A stretch of 64,000 nt of DNA from Artemia franciscana (GCF_032884065.1 NC_088865.1:45968185-46032184), one strand, 5' to 3'. Positions 33,857 to 44,416 are shown, counted from the stretch's first letter. Program-made: numbers and translations. The notes: generated by a model not told the origin, from the letters alone.

Positions 33857-34710
33857 CCTGCAGACGAAATGAATGCTTGCCTAAAAAATTCTAATTTATA
33901 GGCACACGTAAAAATATTAAAATTAACTACAAATATACGTGTCCGATTGCAAAACGATGACTCTGGTCAAACAGTAGACTCAATTTCAGGACGTATACAA
34001 CTACCTGCTGATTTCTGTAATTTAGTGACGTCCAAAAATGAATTGATTGAAAAAGTATTTCCGAATATTCTAAAAAATTATAAAAATAATAAATGGCTAA
34101 GTGAAAGAGCGATTCTCGCACCCAAAAATATAGACGTCCACGAAATCAACAATATTGTTTTGAACAAGATTCGAGACCAGGCAGTCCTTTACAAGTCAGT
34201 CGACACAGTTTTGGAACCAAATGAAGCGGTTAATTATCCATCTGAATTTTTAAATTCCATAGATCCTTCAGGGTTTCCACCACACGTGCTACAACTAAAA
34301 ATAGGCGTACCAATAATACTTTTAAGAAATATCAACCCACCAAAGCTTTGCAATGGCACGCGACTTGCCGTAAAAAAAAAACAATGGAAAACCTAATAGA
34401 GGCCACAATCTTGACAGGGCCTTATGAGGGTGAGGCTGTTCTTATTCCTCGCATTCCCATGATTCCAACGGATCTGCTTTTTCAATTTAAAAGATTGCAA
34501 TTCCCAATTCGATTAGTATTTGCAATCACCATTAACAAAGCTCAAGGTCAATCATTAGAAAAATGTGGTATTGATCTTAATCCTGATTGTTTTTCCCATG
34601 GATAATTGTACGTTGTATGTTCGAGGGTCGGTAAACCTGACAATGTATTTATATGCAGCGACAATTGGACAGCGAAGAATGTTGTTTATTCGCAAGTTTT
34701 ACGCAGTTAA
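33857..34710 (+). pseudogene. Helicase fragment, second copy
   Basis: The sequence resumes in the helicase at [14 protein letters not shown], with a stop where the full copy has tryptophan (LWAHVK). It runs through [17 protein letters not shown] (which lacks the [14 protein letters not shown] stretch of the full copy), then [36 protein letters not shown] and the C-terminal [15 protein letters not shown], with frame changes near 34375 and 34600. It is preceded by a short 5'-type Helitron segment starting near 33702. Confidence 0.78.
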
Positions 34711-34721
34711 TTTGTATTGTA

Positions 34722-35083
34722 TCTATCTATATAAAAACGAGTTATGTGGATGTATGTTTGTTTGTTTGTAAAAAGAGCGTTTGTATATGACGTCATTATT
34801 AGTACATACGGCTTTGCATATGCACAGACAATGGGAAAGCCAAGAATGTTGTTTATTCGCAATTTTTGCGTAGTTTGAAACACATATATAAATCTATCTA
34901 TATTCACAGGTGGGACACAGGGACAGAACTACAATGGCGCATAACTAATATGGCGCGTAACGACTTACGCGCGCGGGGGGGCTTGGGAGGGCGCGAAATG
35001 CCCCACCAACTAGGTGTTGGGGTGGCGCGAAGCGCCCCACCAACTAGGTGTTGGGTGGCGCGAAGCGCCACCCCAACAGCTAG
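34722..35083 (+). mobile_element. Short Helitron-like 3' module, plus strand
   Basis: It starts TCTATCTATATAAAAACGAG right after the helicase stop and ends with CTAG at 35080-35083. It corresponds to 27657-28015 on the other strand. The 3' part contains two successive hairpin-like GGTGTTGGGGTGGCGCG blocks, a local duplication of the terminal hairpin. Confidence 0.72.
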
Positions 35084-35850
35084 TATATATATATAAATAA
35101 GTTGTCTGTGTGTGTGTGATTCTGTCGGGTGACGTCATGTTTGTGTGTCGACTGACGTCATGTTTTGACTGACGAAATTACAGACTGGGACATCGGGACA
35201 CAAATGACGACCGGGGACGACCGGGACACCGGCACATAGGGAATATAAATGACGACCGGGACACTCAAAGAGAAAGCGACCGGGACACAAGGAATGTTCG
35301 ATTCGCAATCACCATCAACAAAGCACCGGGACACAAATGACGACCGGGACATATGTAAAAAAAACTAAAAAAACTAAAAAAAATGTAAAAACTGCAAAAA
35401 ACTAAAAAGAAAAGAAAATAAAAACTAATAAAAAAACTAAAAAACATTAAAAAACTAAAAAAAAACAAAAAAAATAAAAATAGGAAAAAAAAATGAAAAA
35501 TAAAGGAGAAAAACAAAACTAAAAAAATGAAAATAAAAAAAAACTAAAAAGAAAAAAAAAACTAAAAAAACTGAAAAAAAGTAAAAACCAAAAAAAAACT
35601 AAAAAGGAAAAAAGGGGAAAAACACAAAAATTTATTTCATCATATACCATTTCAAAAACGAATGTATATACAGACCGGGACACCGGGATATAAATGACGA
35701 CCGGGACACAGGGAATATAAATGACGACCGGGACATAGGGACACAACTACAACGGGGACGCCGGGGGGCACAGGGGGATATATAAATGACGACGGGGACA
35801 CAGGGAATGTTCGATTAGCAATCACCATCAACAAAGCTCAAGGGCAATCA
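35084..35850 (+). mobile_element. Helitron 5' fragment with minisatellite and A-rich tract
   Basis: ATATAAATAAGTTGTCTGTG near 35092 marks a plus-strand 5' end. TGACGTCA motifs follow, then minisatellite (35165-35362), an A-rich array (35355-35635), and more minisatellite (35668-35815). It ends in a helicase scrap, [14 protein letters not shown] (about 35807-35850), which breaks into T-rich sequence. No intact coding. Confidence 0.7.
35165..35362 (+). repeat. GACCGGGACAC minisatellite within a Helitron
   Basis: Degenerate repeats built on AATGACGACCGGGACACC and CAAAGAGAAAGCGACCGGGA, with GGGAATATAAATGACGACC spacers. In one frame these read [14 protein letters not shown]-like peptides without stops. 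The same minisatellite occurs in at least eight places in the window. Confidence 0.75.
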
Positions 35851-36169
35851 TTTTTTCTTTTTTTTCTTTTTCAGTTTTTAGTTTTTTATTAGTTTTTAGT
35901 TTTTCTTTTTAGTTTTTTTGCTGTTTTTACCTTTTTTAGTTTGTTTATTTTTTCTTTTTTAGTTTTTTACATTTTTTTAGTTTTTTTTAGTTTTTAGCTT
36001 TTTTAGTTTTTTTAGTAGTTTTTACCTGTTTTTTTAGTTTAACCCCCCCCCCCCCCGGGCGCGTAAGTCGTTACGCGCCATATTAGTTACGCGCCATTGT
36101 AGTTGTGTCCCTGTGTCCCACCTGTGAATATAGATAAAAGAGAAAAGATTCCTCTTTTCTTTATAGATA

Positions 36170-36350
36170 TATATGTTTTTAACTACGTAAAACTTGCGAA
36201 TATACAACATTCTTCGATGTCCCATTGTCTGTGCATACAAATAGATTGTCAGGTTTACCAACTCTTGAACATGCAACATAAAATTGTCCATGGGAAAAAC
36301 AATCCGTATTCAGATCTATACCTCATTATTCTAATGATTGCCCTTGAGCT
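36170..36350 (-). pseudogene. Helicase C-terminal scrap
   Basis: Minus-strand sequence corresponding to [10 protein letters not shown]..., DNFMLHVQELVNLTIYL (shifted frame) and the terminal KFYVV region. It is joined upstream to the GTCCCGGTCGTCAT minisatellite at the IAITINKA motif. Too short and shifted to encode anything. Confidence 0.65.
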
Positions 36351-36371
36351 TTGTTGATGGTGATTGCTAAT

Positions 36372-36630
36372 CGAACATTCCCAGTATCCCGTTCGTCATT
36401 TGTGTCCCAGTGTCCCAGTCTGTAATTTCTCTTTGAGCGTCCCGTTCGTCATTTATATTCCCTGTGTCCCAGTCGTCATTTGTGTCCTTGTGTCCCGGTC
36501 TGTAATTTATCTTTGAGCGTCCCGGTTGTCATTTATATCTCCCGGTCATTATTTGTGTCCCAGTACCCCAGTCTGTAATTTCTCTTTGAGTTGTCCGGTC
36601 GTCATTTATATTCCCTGTGTCCCGGCTTTT
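36372..36630 (-). repeat. GTCCCGGTCGTCAT minisatellite
   Basis: About ten degenerate units alternating GTCATTTATATTCCCTGTG, TGTCCCGGTCTGTAATTTCT and CTTTGAGCGTCCCGGTCG. The CTCAAAGAGAAATTAC part (reverse strand) also occurs in Helitron leader coding sequence at 54.6 kb, which suggests the minisatellite arose from it. Confidence 0.75.
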
Positions 36631-36904
36631 AGTTTTCTTTTTCTCCTTTATTTTTCAGTTTTTTTTTCCTTTCTTTAGTTTTTTTTTCTTTTTCAGTTTT
36701 TTGTTTTTTTTTTAGTTTTTATTTTTTTTCTAGTTTTTACCTTTTTTTAGTTTTTTTAGTTTTTTTTTCTTTTCTATTTTTAGTTTTTTACCTTTTTTTG
36801 TTTTTTTTTAGTTTTTTAGCTTTTTTAGTTTGTTTAGTATTTTCTTTTTAGTTTTTTTTGTAGTTTTTACCTTTTTTAGTTTTTTCTTCTTTTTATTAAT
36901 GCTA

Positions 36905-36982
36905 AAGCCAAGGATCAAACCTGGAGCCTCTTGGACCTAGAACCTGAAACATAACGCTTTACCAACTCAGCTACTTCGGCTT
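36905..36982 (-). mobile_element. tRNA-Leu-like SINE head, copy 2
   Basis: A 78-nt sequence nearly identical to that at 27194-27271, with the same acceptor pairing (AAGCCGA with TTGGCTT), A box (TAGCTGAGTTGG), TTCAGGT anticodon loop and T arm (one change in the loop). It is followed by the same A-rich tail and preceded by the same EEAAQ leader junction. The two copies therefore share one insertion event that was multiplied with the Helitron. Confidence 0.65.
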
Positions 36983-37319
36983 GAATACATTCGAATTGAG
37001 CAGCTTCCTCGGGTGTTGCAATTGTAGGTTCTTCAGTCATTTTACAATTAGAAATTTCTCTTTCAATCATCTTCTTACAATTAAAATTTGTCTTTGAACG
37101 ATATTCTTAAATACCTGTGTCCTGGTCGTCATTTATATTCTCTTTGTCCCGGTATCCCAGTCTGTAAATTCTCTTTGAGTGTCCCGGTCGTCATTTATAT
37201 TCCCTCTGTCCCGGTTGTCATTTGTGTCCCGGTCTGTAATTTCTCTTTGCGTGTTTTTTCTTTTTAGTTTTTTTTATAGTTTTTTACCTTTTTTCTTTTT
37301 TCAGTTTTCTTTTTCTTCT

Positions 37320-38009
37320 TTATTTTTCAGCGTCACTATGAAATACATATCGCGGAACCTTTTTGTTTTTTTTAACTAAAATTTGGTAGGCATTGATGAC
37401 CTTATCCAAGTCAAAATCCCAAACCCAGTCATCATCGCTATCATTTTCAGTTTTGATATGTTTTGACTCTTGCTGTCCAGGTGGATTTTCATATAACTGC
37501 GTGGTTTTGCGTTCTTTAGCCGCAAGCCTGTTTTCTTGCTGTTCTTGTGAATCCTCAGTACGCTTTCTTTTCTTACAATCTCTATCAGCCGCAAGTGTTT
37601 TGGCATAAACTCTTTGAGCAGCTTCCTCGGCTGTTGCCATTGTAGGTTCTTCAGTCATTTTACAATTAAACATTTTTCCGTCCACGATCTTCTTACAATT
37701 AAAAATTTGTCTTTAAACGATTTTCTTAAATACTTTTAGCCTTCTTTTTTCACTTTCTCTTTTAGCAGCAAGTCTGGTTTCGCGTTGCTCTTGTGATTCC
37801 TCGGCACGCTTTCTTTTCTTACTTTCTCTATCAGCAGCAAATTTTTTGGCATAGACTCTTTGAGCAGCTTCCTCGGCTGTTGACATTGTAGGTTCTTCAG
37901 TCATTTTACAATTTAACATTTTTCTGTGAACGAATGTCTTAAATACCTTTAATGACGTCATCGTCATAATGACGACATAACGACCTGGTGACATGACGTC
38001 ACTCGACAC
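37320..38009 (-). pseudogene. Helitron leader modules with acidic WDFD motif
   Basis: Two minus-strand frames: 37713-38009 (98 residues, NCKMTEEPTMSTAEEAAQRV, AADRESKKRKRAEESQEQRE) and 37320-37685 (121 residues, the same module again, then RIKTE-like KTENDSDDDWVWDFDLDKV and INAYQILVKKNKKVPRYVFH). They repeat the Rep leader. The acidic DSDDDWVWDFD block recurs in all units at 57-64 kb. It is absent from the long Rep frame at 29.8-31.7 kb, so two leader types exist in the family. Rep sequence itself is missing. Confidence 0.7.
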
Positions 38010-38043
38010 ACAGACAACTTATTTTTATATCTATAGATATAGA

Positions 38044-39442
38044 TTTCAATTACGTTATTCATGGCATAAAACTGGGTTAAGCATTGATTAATGTATGTGT
38101 TATTTATCAACAGTACGTCATAAGTATAGTTTCATAAGTATAAAAAATTTGCCTAGCGGAAGACCCAAAATAACGAGAATTTACATTGGTTATGAATGAT
38201 TATTCGTTGAAACAACAAGAAATTTTTATTCAGTCACCTTAACCATCAAACGTTACAAAACCAAGAAAACAGCCCAAAAAAACTATATTTCACAATTGCT
38301 TAAAATCCACAACCTGGACAATCAAATGAGACAAGAATAATCTGAGAGCAAGAGCAAAGGCCATTAAAAAATGTTTGAAGAAATGAAAATTTATCAAAAC
38401 CAAAAATATTTAACACTAGCAAATTTGGTATATAACCCAGTAAAAATCTTTAAAGATACCGTAGACTACACAAGAGTTAATTACAAATCATTGGAGCCTT
38501 TCAATGTTGTATGTGTTCACCATGGAGCCTTTTTTCCAGAGAAAAGAGCAAAAACAGATAATTCGTTGAGAGGTTACTGCTTGTTTGGCTGACACATGTT
38601 ACCATCTCCACAATTTTCAAATGAATTGGTTTGCCTTTTTTAAGACATCAATCGCTCCCTACATAGCTCCACTAACGGAATTGAAACATAAACTCCTGTT
38701 TTGCTTCAGCTTCATTCAACGTAAACGGTGATCGAACCATCGATAATCGTTGTATTATTTGCTTCAGAAATCTGAATTTTTTTTTTGTTGATGTCAACCT
38801 CTGTGCACCTGTTTTTGATTACGATATGTTCCTTGTTTCATTATCTTATGTTAAATGACAACGTAGTTTCAAAGTTCTGCTTTCACCTGAAAATTAAAGA
38901 AGAGTATATAATGCTGTTCAAAAGGATGCATTGAATATTGCCAACGATAAATGTTTTACCTACATCTATATGCAATTCAAATTAATTCTGAATTCTTTGT
39001 ACAACCTGCCTAAGACCAAATATATTGGATAATTTTCCAATATATTTACCAAACCGAGCGCGATGAACAGTGAATCCTCTGGTAGAACCTCCAACAGATT
39101 GACTAGTTCGGCATTGTGGAGTGACATGACAGGTGTAGCATAAGTGGGAGATGGTAAAGTCGGCAATGAAGGGGGGAAATTAATGTCAGGTCTTTCTTCT
39201 CAATCAATTGGACTATCTGTCTTGGCTTATTCTGCAATTAGCCATGACTTGATACCCACAACTATTAAATTTTAATTCAATTAATTCCTTTTTTTGCTTC
39301 AAAAATCTGGAAAAATTTTTGTTGATGTCAACCTCTGTGCATATAATTAATAATATAATTTAAGGGCCAATGAACTTTAATATACCTTTTTAGTTATTTT
39401 TTTTACTGATGGCATAATCAGCTAAGTATAAATTCATTTCAG
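38044..39442. other. Spacer, no gene recognised
   Basis: Unique-looking AT-rich DNA. A 73-codon plus frame (38371-38592) and a 66-codon minus frame (38966-39166) exist but have no supporting features strong enough to call. Confidence 0.4.
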
Positions 39443-39731
39443 GCCAAAGCGTGGAATTCGAGACTTCTTGCATAATTATGTTGAGGCAGAAGAATTAGGT
39501 CGAGCTGCAAATACAACCGCAAAAACATGTGGACTTCACTATCCTAAATGTCGGGCCTCCTTATTCGAAATTTTCAAAAACTGGAGCGAATCAGGAGATA
39601 AACATGGGTCTACTACTAGTATCGATAGAATGAAGGGTCCAAATGATAATGACGATGAAGATGTTGATTTTTATCCCGAAGATAGTTGCCTGGCAACAAA
39701 TATCACCCTTTCACGAAGATGGCACGAATAG
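39443..39731 (+). CDS. Candidate host terminal exon, unknown protein
   Basis: The acceptor AATTCATTTCAG ends at 39442. After one base of a split codon the frame reads PKRGIRDFLHNYVEAEELGR, AANTTAKTCGLHYPKCR, ASLFEIFKNWSESGDKHGS, then an acidic DNDDEDVDFYPEDS stretch, and stops TAG at 39729-39731 (about 95 residues). Composition, a glycosylation-type NTT site, two cysteines spaced CGLHYPKC and an AATAAA signal about 165 bases downstream all suit a real last exon. The family is not recognised, and upstream exons were not found; they may be separated by the Helitron cluster. Confidence 0.5.
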
Positions 39732-39893
39732 GGAAGACTTTTTCTTCCTCAATAAGCCCCTCGCTTCTAGGTATCAGTAAAATTCAATTTACACAAACAT
39801 ATGGAAAAATAGCGATAGAAGTGTTACAGTTTTGTTGTTATTTTTGTCCGTTTTACCATAACATAAGTATTTTGTACCCTTTTTTGTAATGAA

Positions 39894-39899
39894 AATAAA
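39894..39899 (+). terminator. Possible polyadenylation signal AATAAA
   Basis: The canonical hexamer lies 163 bases after the stop of the candidate terminal exon. AT-rich DNA contains many such hexamers, so this is supporting evidence only. Confidence 0.35.
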
Positions 39900-40224
39900 T
39901 CTTAGAAGACTCATTATACACTACAAATCAAACTGAAAAGGCTACCAAGAAATAAAATAAAGGCTGAAGAGTTTGGATAAAGAAACTAAACTCAGAATTA
40001 AGCCTCAACTTACGCACTAGCAAGCATACTTATTTTAAATGCTAGCATGAATCTAGATGATTAAGTTCAGCAAAAAATTAAAAATAAATTAAGTAAGCCA
40101 AATAGCATCTGTCTAATTATCTATTGGCATGCAAATTGTATTGGCTATTTCTTATGAATAATTTACTAATTACATTTATACAGAATATTTCTCGCAGGGT
40201 TAATTGAGAGATAAAGAACTGTTA
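39900..40224. other. Spacer, no gene recognised
   Basis: Short AT-rich interval between the candidate exon and the LINE insertion. Confidence 0.4.
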
Positions 40225-40295
40225 TGACCAAGAACTCCGCCTGTCATTGTCATGGATAATGCCAGCCTGTCCCAAGCCAGGATGAAGGAGGAGGG

Positions 40296-41438
40296 TTGGG
40301 CGACAGGTTTGCTACCTGTCCCTGTAAAAAAGCCCCAGCAACGGAAACGTCGATAAATGCCTCGGATGAATTATCTTCCCCCCTGATAACGAACCCAGCA
40401 CGCCCCCGGACACGATTATTGACTGCGAAACAACCAACAAAAATTGGCTTCTGGAACGTGAGAACTATGAGTCAGTTATCAAAAACTGAGCAAGTTCTCA
40501 GAGATATGAAGCAATATAATATTGACATACTAGCCCTAAGTGAAATACGTTGGAAAGGTGTAGGCCAAGAAACACTAGATCATGGATATGTACTGTTATA
40601 TAGCGGAGAGGACAACCATCATCAGGCAGGTGTAGGACTTATGATGTCCCCTGCAGCATACCGAACAATGCTGAAATGGACTCCAATAAACGAAAGGATC
40701 TTGTTTGCACGATTTGCTACAACACACACTAAGCTTTCTGTCATTGTATGCTACGCTCCTACCAATGAGGCGGATGATTATGTCAAAGATAGCTTCTATG
40801 AAACCTTGCAAGCTGTCACCAAAGACATCCCCAAACATGATGTTCTATGTGTTGTTGGTGATCTGAATGCCAAAGTAGGAGCCGATGGACTTGGACTTGG
40901 CCAGATTAACGAAAATGGTGCATTACTAGTAGACTTCGCGCTAAGTAATGACCTTGTCGTTGGTGGGACACTCTTTGAGCATAAAAATGTGCACAAGTAC
41001 ACATGGACATCTCCAGACGGTTCAACGCGAAACCAGATCGACCATTTCCTGATCGCCAGAAGGTGGCGTACAAGCCTGTTGGACGTGCGTGGGTATAGAG
41101 GAGCAGACGACCAGTCGGATCACATGCTCATGATCGCCCACTTACAGATCAAACTACGTGCCCAAAAAAAGACACAGCAAGATCTGAAGAAACTGTATGA
41201 CACGGACAAGCTACAGGATCAAAAAATCCGCAGAGATTTCTGTATCTCTGTATGGAACAAATTTGATGTCTTGCCTGTTGAGGCAAATGACTCAGAAAGT
41301 GTCGAAGAGAAATGGGAGAAAATAAAAAGTGCATACACGACGATTGTCGCAGAAAAGCTAGGTTTCCGAAAGAAACCAAAGGAAAGGTGGATCTCTGACA
41401 TAACATGGAAACTGATTGACGAACGAAAGGCACTTTAG
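40296..41438 (+). pseudogene. LINE endonuclease domain
   Basis: A 380-residue frame. Endonuclease/exonuclease/phosphatase motifs are intact: IGFWNVRTM (about residue 51), LALSEIRWKG, VVGDLNAKVG, QIDHFLIARRW and SDHMLMIAHL, supplying the expected Asn, Glu, Asp-Asn and Asp-His catalytic residues. This enzyme nicks the target site to prime reverse transcription. The frame stops at 41436-41438 (TAG after DERKAL), while LINE coding is still readable for about 36 more codons (to SARKDK). A stop in place of a codon is thus the first of its defects. Many genomes annotate such sequences as craniofacial development protein 2-like; they are LINE endonucleases. Confidence 0.88.
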
Positions 41439-41539
41439 CAAGCCATGCTCATAGATACTACAAGGTGTTCAGAGCTGGCAACAAAACAATTATACAAAGA
41501 AAAAGATAAAGAGGTAAAAAAGAGTGCAAGAAAGGACAA

Positions 41540-42946
41540 ATGACAGTTCTCTTCACCAAAATATGGACCTTAGTGAAGGTACCAAGAGATTGGAGCAGAG
41601 GCATTATAGTCAACCTCTTCAAAAAGGGAGACTTGATGAACTGCCATAACTGGAGAGGCATCAATCTTCTCCCTGTCTCATCCAAACTATTAGCCTTCAT
41701 CATTTTGCAGCGTCTGCGGAAAGCACTAGACGCAACTCTATGAGAAGAGCAGCATGGTTTCAGGACTGGGAGATCCTGTTCTGATCTAATATTTGTACTG
41801 AGAATGCTTGTCGAAGAATCAAAAGAATGGAACAAGAAGCTCTACCTCCTATTCATTGACTTTGAAAAGGCATTTGACTCAGTTGACAGAGATTGCTTGT
41901 GGAGGGTTTTGAAATACTACGGCATTCCCGAGAAAATAGTAGATATGATTATAGCGCTTTATGAAGAATCGGAATGTTGCGTAAAGACCGAAAACGGTAC
42001 AACCAGATTTTTCAAGATCATGTCTGGTGTTCGTCAAGGATGTGTACTTTCCCCCATGCTCTTTATAATTATAATGGATTATGCCCTGAGATTCGCATCG
42101 GGCTACGGGGTAAAAGTAAGCAACAAACAACTGTTTGATCTGGACTTCGCGGACGAAGTTGTCCTTCTCGAAGAGTCTAAAGAACGGTTGCAGCAGCTGC
42201 TTGACACTATTATCGAGAATGCAGAGAATGTCGGGCTAAAGATAAACGTTGACAAATCGAAGAGCATGGCCATCACAACCTCGCCACTTGTTCTCCATTG
42301 CAAAAACAAAGATCTAGAACAAGTCCAGGAGTTCAAGTACCTGGGTAGCTGGATTGATTGTGATGGAGAGATCTCGACCGAGATTAAACGTAGAATTGGA
42401 CAAGCTACAGGTGCCTTCAATAGATTGAAGCCTATTTGGAGAAGTAATAAATATTCAATGCGACTGAAGCTTCGACTCTTCAATAGCAATGTACTCTCAA
42501 TTCTCCTTTACGCAAGTGAATGTTGGAAAATAAACACCCAGCTTGAAAAAAGGATCCTTGCATTTCAAAATATGAGCCTCAGAAGAATGTTGAATACAAG
42601 TTGGCAACAAAAAATTACAAATGCAGAAATACGCAGAAAAACAGGTCAACCCCCAGTCATTGAGTTGCTGAAAAGAAGGCGATGGACATACCTGGGACAC
42701 GTTCTTCGTATGGAAGAGAGCCGCCTTCCTCGAACAACCTATGAATGGAAGCCAGACGGTAGAAGAAAGAGAGGCCGCCCCAAAAATACATTTAGACGAA
42801 CACATGACCGAGATCTGAGGACGGCCGGCACCTCACTAATACCTGAATGGGAGGACGTCATCGCTGCAGCACCAATGCGAGACGAATGGAGAGGCTTTGT
42901 CGACGCCCTATGCGCCACCGATGGCTCTGGAGGAACTAAGGTCTAA
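41540..42946 (+). pseudogene. LINE reverse transcriptase and C-terminal domain
   Basis: Sequence resumes after an internal deletion near 41535 with a frame change: WSRGIIVNLFKKGDLMNCHN, WRGINLLPVSSKLLA, a stop at 41741-41743, then EEQHGFRTGRSCSDLIF in the same frame. From 41804 it is open for 380 residues. Motif A is FIDFEKAFDSVDRDCLW, motif B GVRQGCVLSPMLF, and motif C LDFADEVVLL, where the usual second catalytic Asp (FADD) is Glu. The C-terminal domain is SECWKINTQLEKRILAFQ, RRWTYLGHVLRM, GRRKRGRPKNTFRRT. The enzyme is very probably inactive from the deletion, the stop and the Asp-to-Glu change. Confidence 0.88.
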
Positions 42947-43140
42947 GGTTTAAGGTAATGACCAAGATTTGTTAGGGATGTTAAAGTTACTTTAACAAAA
43001 GAATTGTATTGAGTTCTAGAATTGTGCTATTTTATTCTTTTTTCTTATTCATTTACTCTAAGGGGAAAGAATAACTAAAAAATATCGGAATATAGCGCAT
43101 AAAAAAGGATATTGTGGTTATGAGGTAAGTAACACTTCAT

Positions 43141-43477
43141 GTGTAGCAAAAGGTAAAGGTAAAGAATACGGCATTAGACTTTACAGTTCCTACCGGCGGT
43201 GCTGATCTCCAATACTTGGCCCTTCAGCCAGGAAGTGTAATGGCGGGGGGGGGGGGCAACCATCCTGTGCTTTAGCACACCCTTCCTGTTTACCTTCCCC
43301 AGATATCTCCAGGTACCCACTTAGAGCTGGGTTGACTCTGGCTGGGCTTACAGAGTCACGCCACTGACCCCCGTCCTAAACGATATAGTTGGGTACACTA
43401 GGATTCGAACCCTCACCCTCTCAGACAAAGGATCCTGAATCCAGCGCATCAACCCAATCGGCAAGGACGTGTAGCAA
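43141..43477 (-). mobile_element. tRNA-derived SINE with target duplication
   Basis: The element proper is 43150-43468 (319 bp, minus strand), with the 9-bp direct repeat GTGTAGCAA at 43141-43149 and 43469-43477. Read on the minus strand it starts GTCCTTGCCGATTGGG (A-box-like), has a TTCAGGA anticodon-type loop within GGATTCAGGATCC, and a perfect B box GGTTCGAATCC. A non-tRNA body follows, with GGGTACCTGGAGATATCTGG, GGGAAGGTAAACAGG and a C/G homopolymer. The tail is TTTACC repeats. Anticodon CAG and the extra arm point to a tRNA-Leu ancestor. It would be transcribed by RNA polymerase III and mobilised by a LINE; the partner is not identified. Confidence 0.88.
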
Positions 43478-44416
43478 GGTCAACGTCATTAGAATATTCA
43501 TTAAAGGGTTTTTTAAAAAAAGTAGGAATGATGCCATTCTCAGTGTTTCCGTTCTTCGTTTATCTTTATTTCCTCAGTGATAAAACTGAAGTTTGGGTTT
43601 CTCCTTTTTTGTTTGGAAATGGGTTGGGAATTTGGCAATTCTCATGGAAAATTTGCAGAAGTGTAAACGCTGACTATTTGTGTATTAATAGAAATGCATA
43701 GTAACATTTGACCTCTTGAGTTGGAATTGAATCGTTGTCCAGCCAACCCAGATAAGATAAACAGCCATTTAAGCGAAATTTACAAATATAGAACTTTCGT
43801 TCCCAAAAACTAATGGCTAGTAATGGTGTCAGCCCGGACATTGGAAACTCGAAAACTAGACACTTAGCTATTGAATTTATTTCCATTGTATAGTTTTTTT
43901 TAAGTTTTATTTGAAAGAGGGATTAATTTCACATTTTTTTGCATGTAAGTCAAATATTCAAATAAGGTTTCATAATTATAAATTGATTTTAACAAACAAT
44001 GATCGTGTTTAGTTATTTAGTATTTTCTCATAGAAATTGATCCGAAAACTAAACTACTACTAAATGAAGATATTACTTTGAAAAGTAACGAGGACAAAAA
44101 AATTCATAGTTATACTACTAAAGTCACGACTGTAATGAATTTCATAGTTTTAACTGACAATTTGACAACGTGGAATATGGTTGGAACAGTTTTAGGAAAA
44201 TAATTGTGAAATCACACAAGAAGTTTTAGGGAAACAAGTTACAGGCGAAGTTAGGAAGATTAGCGGAAACACTTTAAGCTTGGTAGAAGAGGAGGGGTTT
44301 TCACAAAAAGTTTCTGAGAACTAAATCATGGTAGGGAACCAAGTAACACAACCTAAATAAATAAACCAGTCGACTTTATGTCTCATTTATTTGTTTTTCC
44401 TTTTGTTTTTACCAAG
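43478..44416. other. Spacer, no gene recognised
   Basis: AT-rich sequence without supportable genes; a 63-codon plus frame crosses the SINE edge and is spurious. Confidence 0.4.

Larger units (their letters stand above)
32045..35083 (+). mobile_element. Rearranged plus-strand Helitron, 3.0 kb
   Basis: The 5' end TCTATATATATAAAAATAAG starts at 32045, with TGACGTCA motifs near 32105-32135. The 3' end is a GC hairpin plus CAG and CTAG at 35080-35083, then T. Order inside: a tRNA-like sequence (about 32228-32305), an A-rich array (32306-32715), a short minisatellite (32720-32790), a Rep fragment fused to a helicase fragment, a second 5'-type terminus near 33702, another helicase fragment, and a short 3' module. 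The plan mirrors the 27657-31966 copy but with larger deletions. It is non-autonomous. Confidence 0.78.
36030..38037 (-). mobile_element. Minus-strand Helitron with amplified leader
   Basis: The 5' end TCTATAGATATAAAAATAAG starts at about 38037, followed by TGACGTCA motifs. Three leader modules of the form NCKMTEEPTMxTAEEAAQ follow (near 37,890, 37,650 and 37,040). Then come a minisatellite (37110-37250), a tRNA-Leu-like sequence (36905-36982), a T-rich (plus strand) array, minisatellite (36372-36630), a helicase C-terminal scrap (36170-36350) and the GCGCGTAACGACTTACGCGC 3' region. The final hairpin-CTAG is replaced by a C/G homopolymer near 36040-36055. Rep and helicase cores are gone. Confidence 0.75.
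40225..42967 (+). mobile_element. RTE-like LINE, nearly full length, with target duplication
   Basis: The element proper is 40235-42957 (2.7 kb). It is flanked by an exact 10-bp direct repeat, ATGACCAAGA, at 40225-40234 and 42958-42967. It begins with a short GC-richer 5' region, encodes an apurinic-type endonuclease and a reverse transcriptase, and ends in short tail repeats (CTAAGGTCTAAGGTTTAAGG), the kind of non-poly(A) end used by RTE-like LINEs. About 130-150 codons are missing between endonuclease and reverse transcriptase. Codon use is even and GC-richer than its surroundings, so the insertion is fairly young. Confidence 0.9.

Noticed and set aside
38966-39166. Minus-strand peptide NAELVNLLEVLP resembling the start of pigment-dispersing hormone (NSELIN-type)
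   Set aside because: No dibasic cleavage site before it, no amidation signal after it and only partial similarity. Most likely a chance frame.
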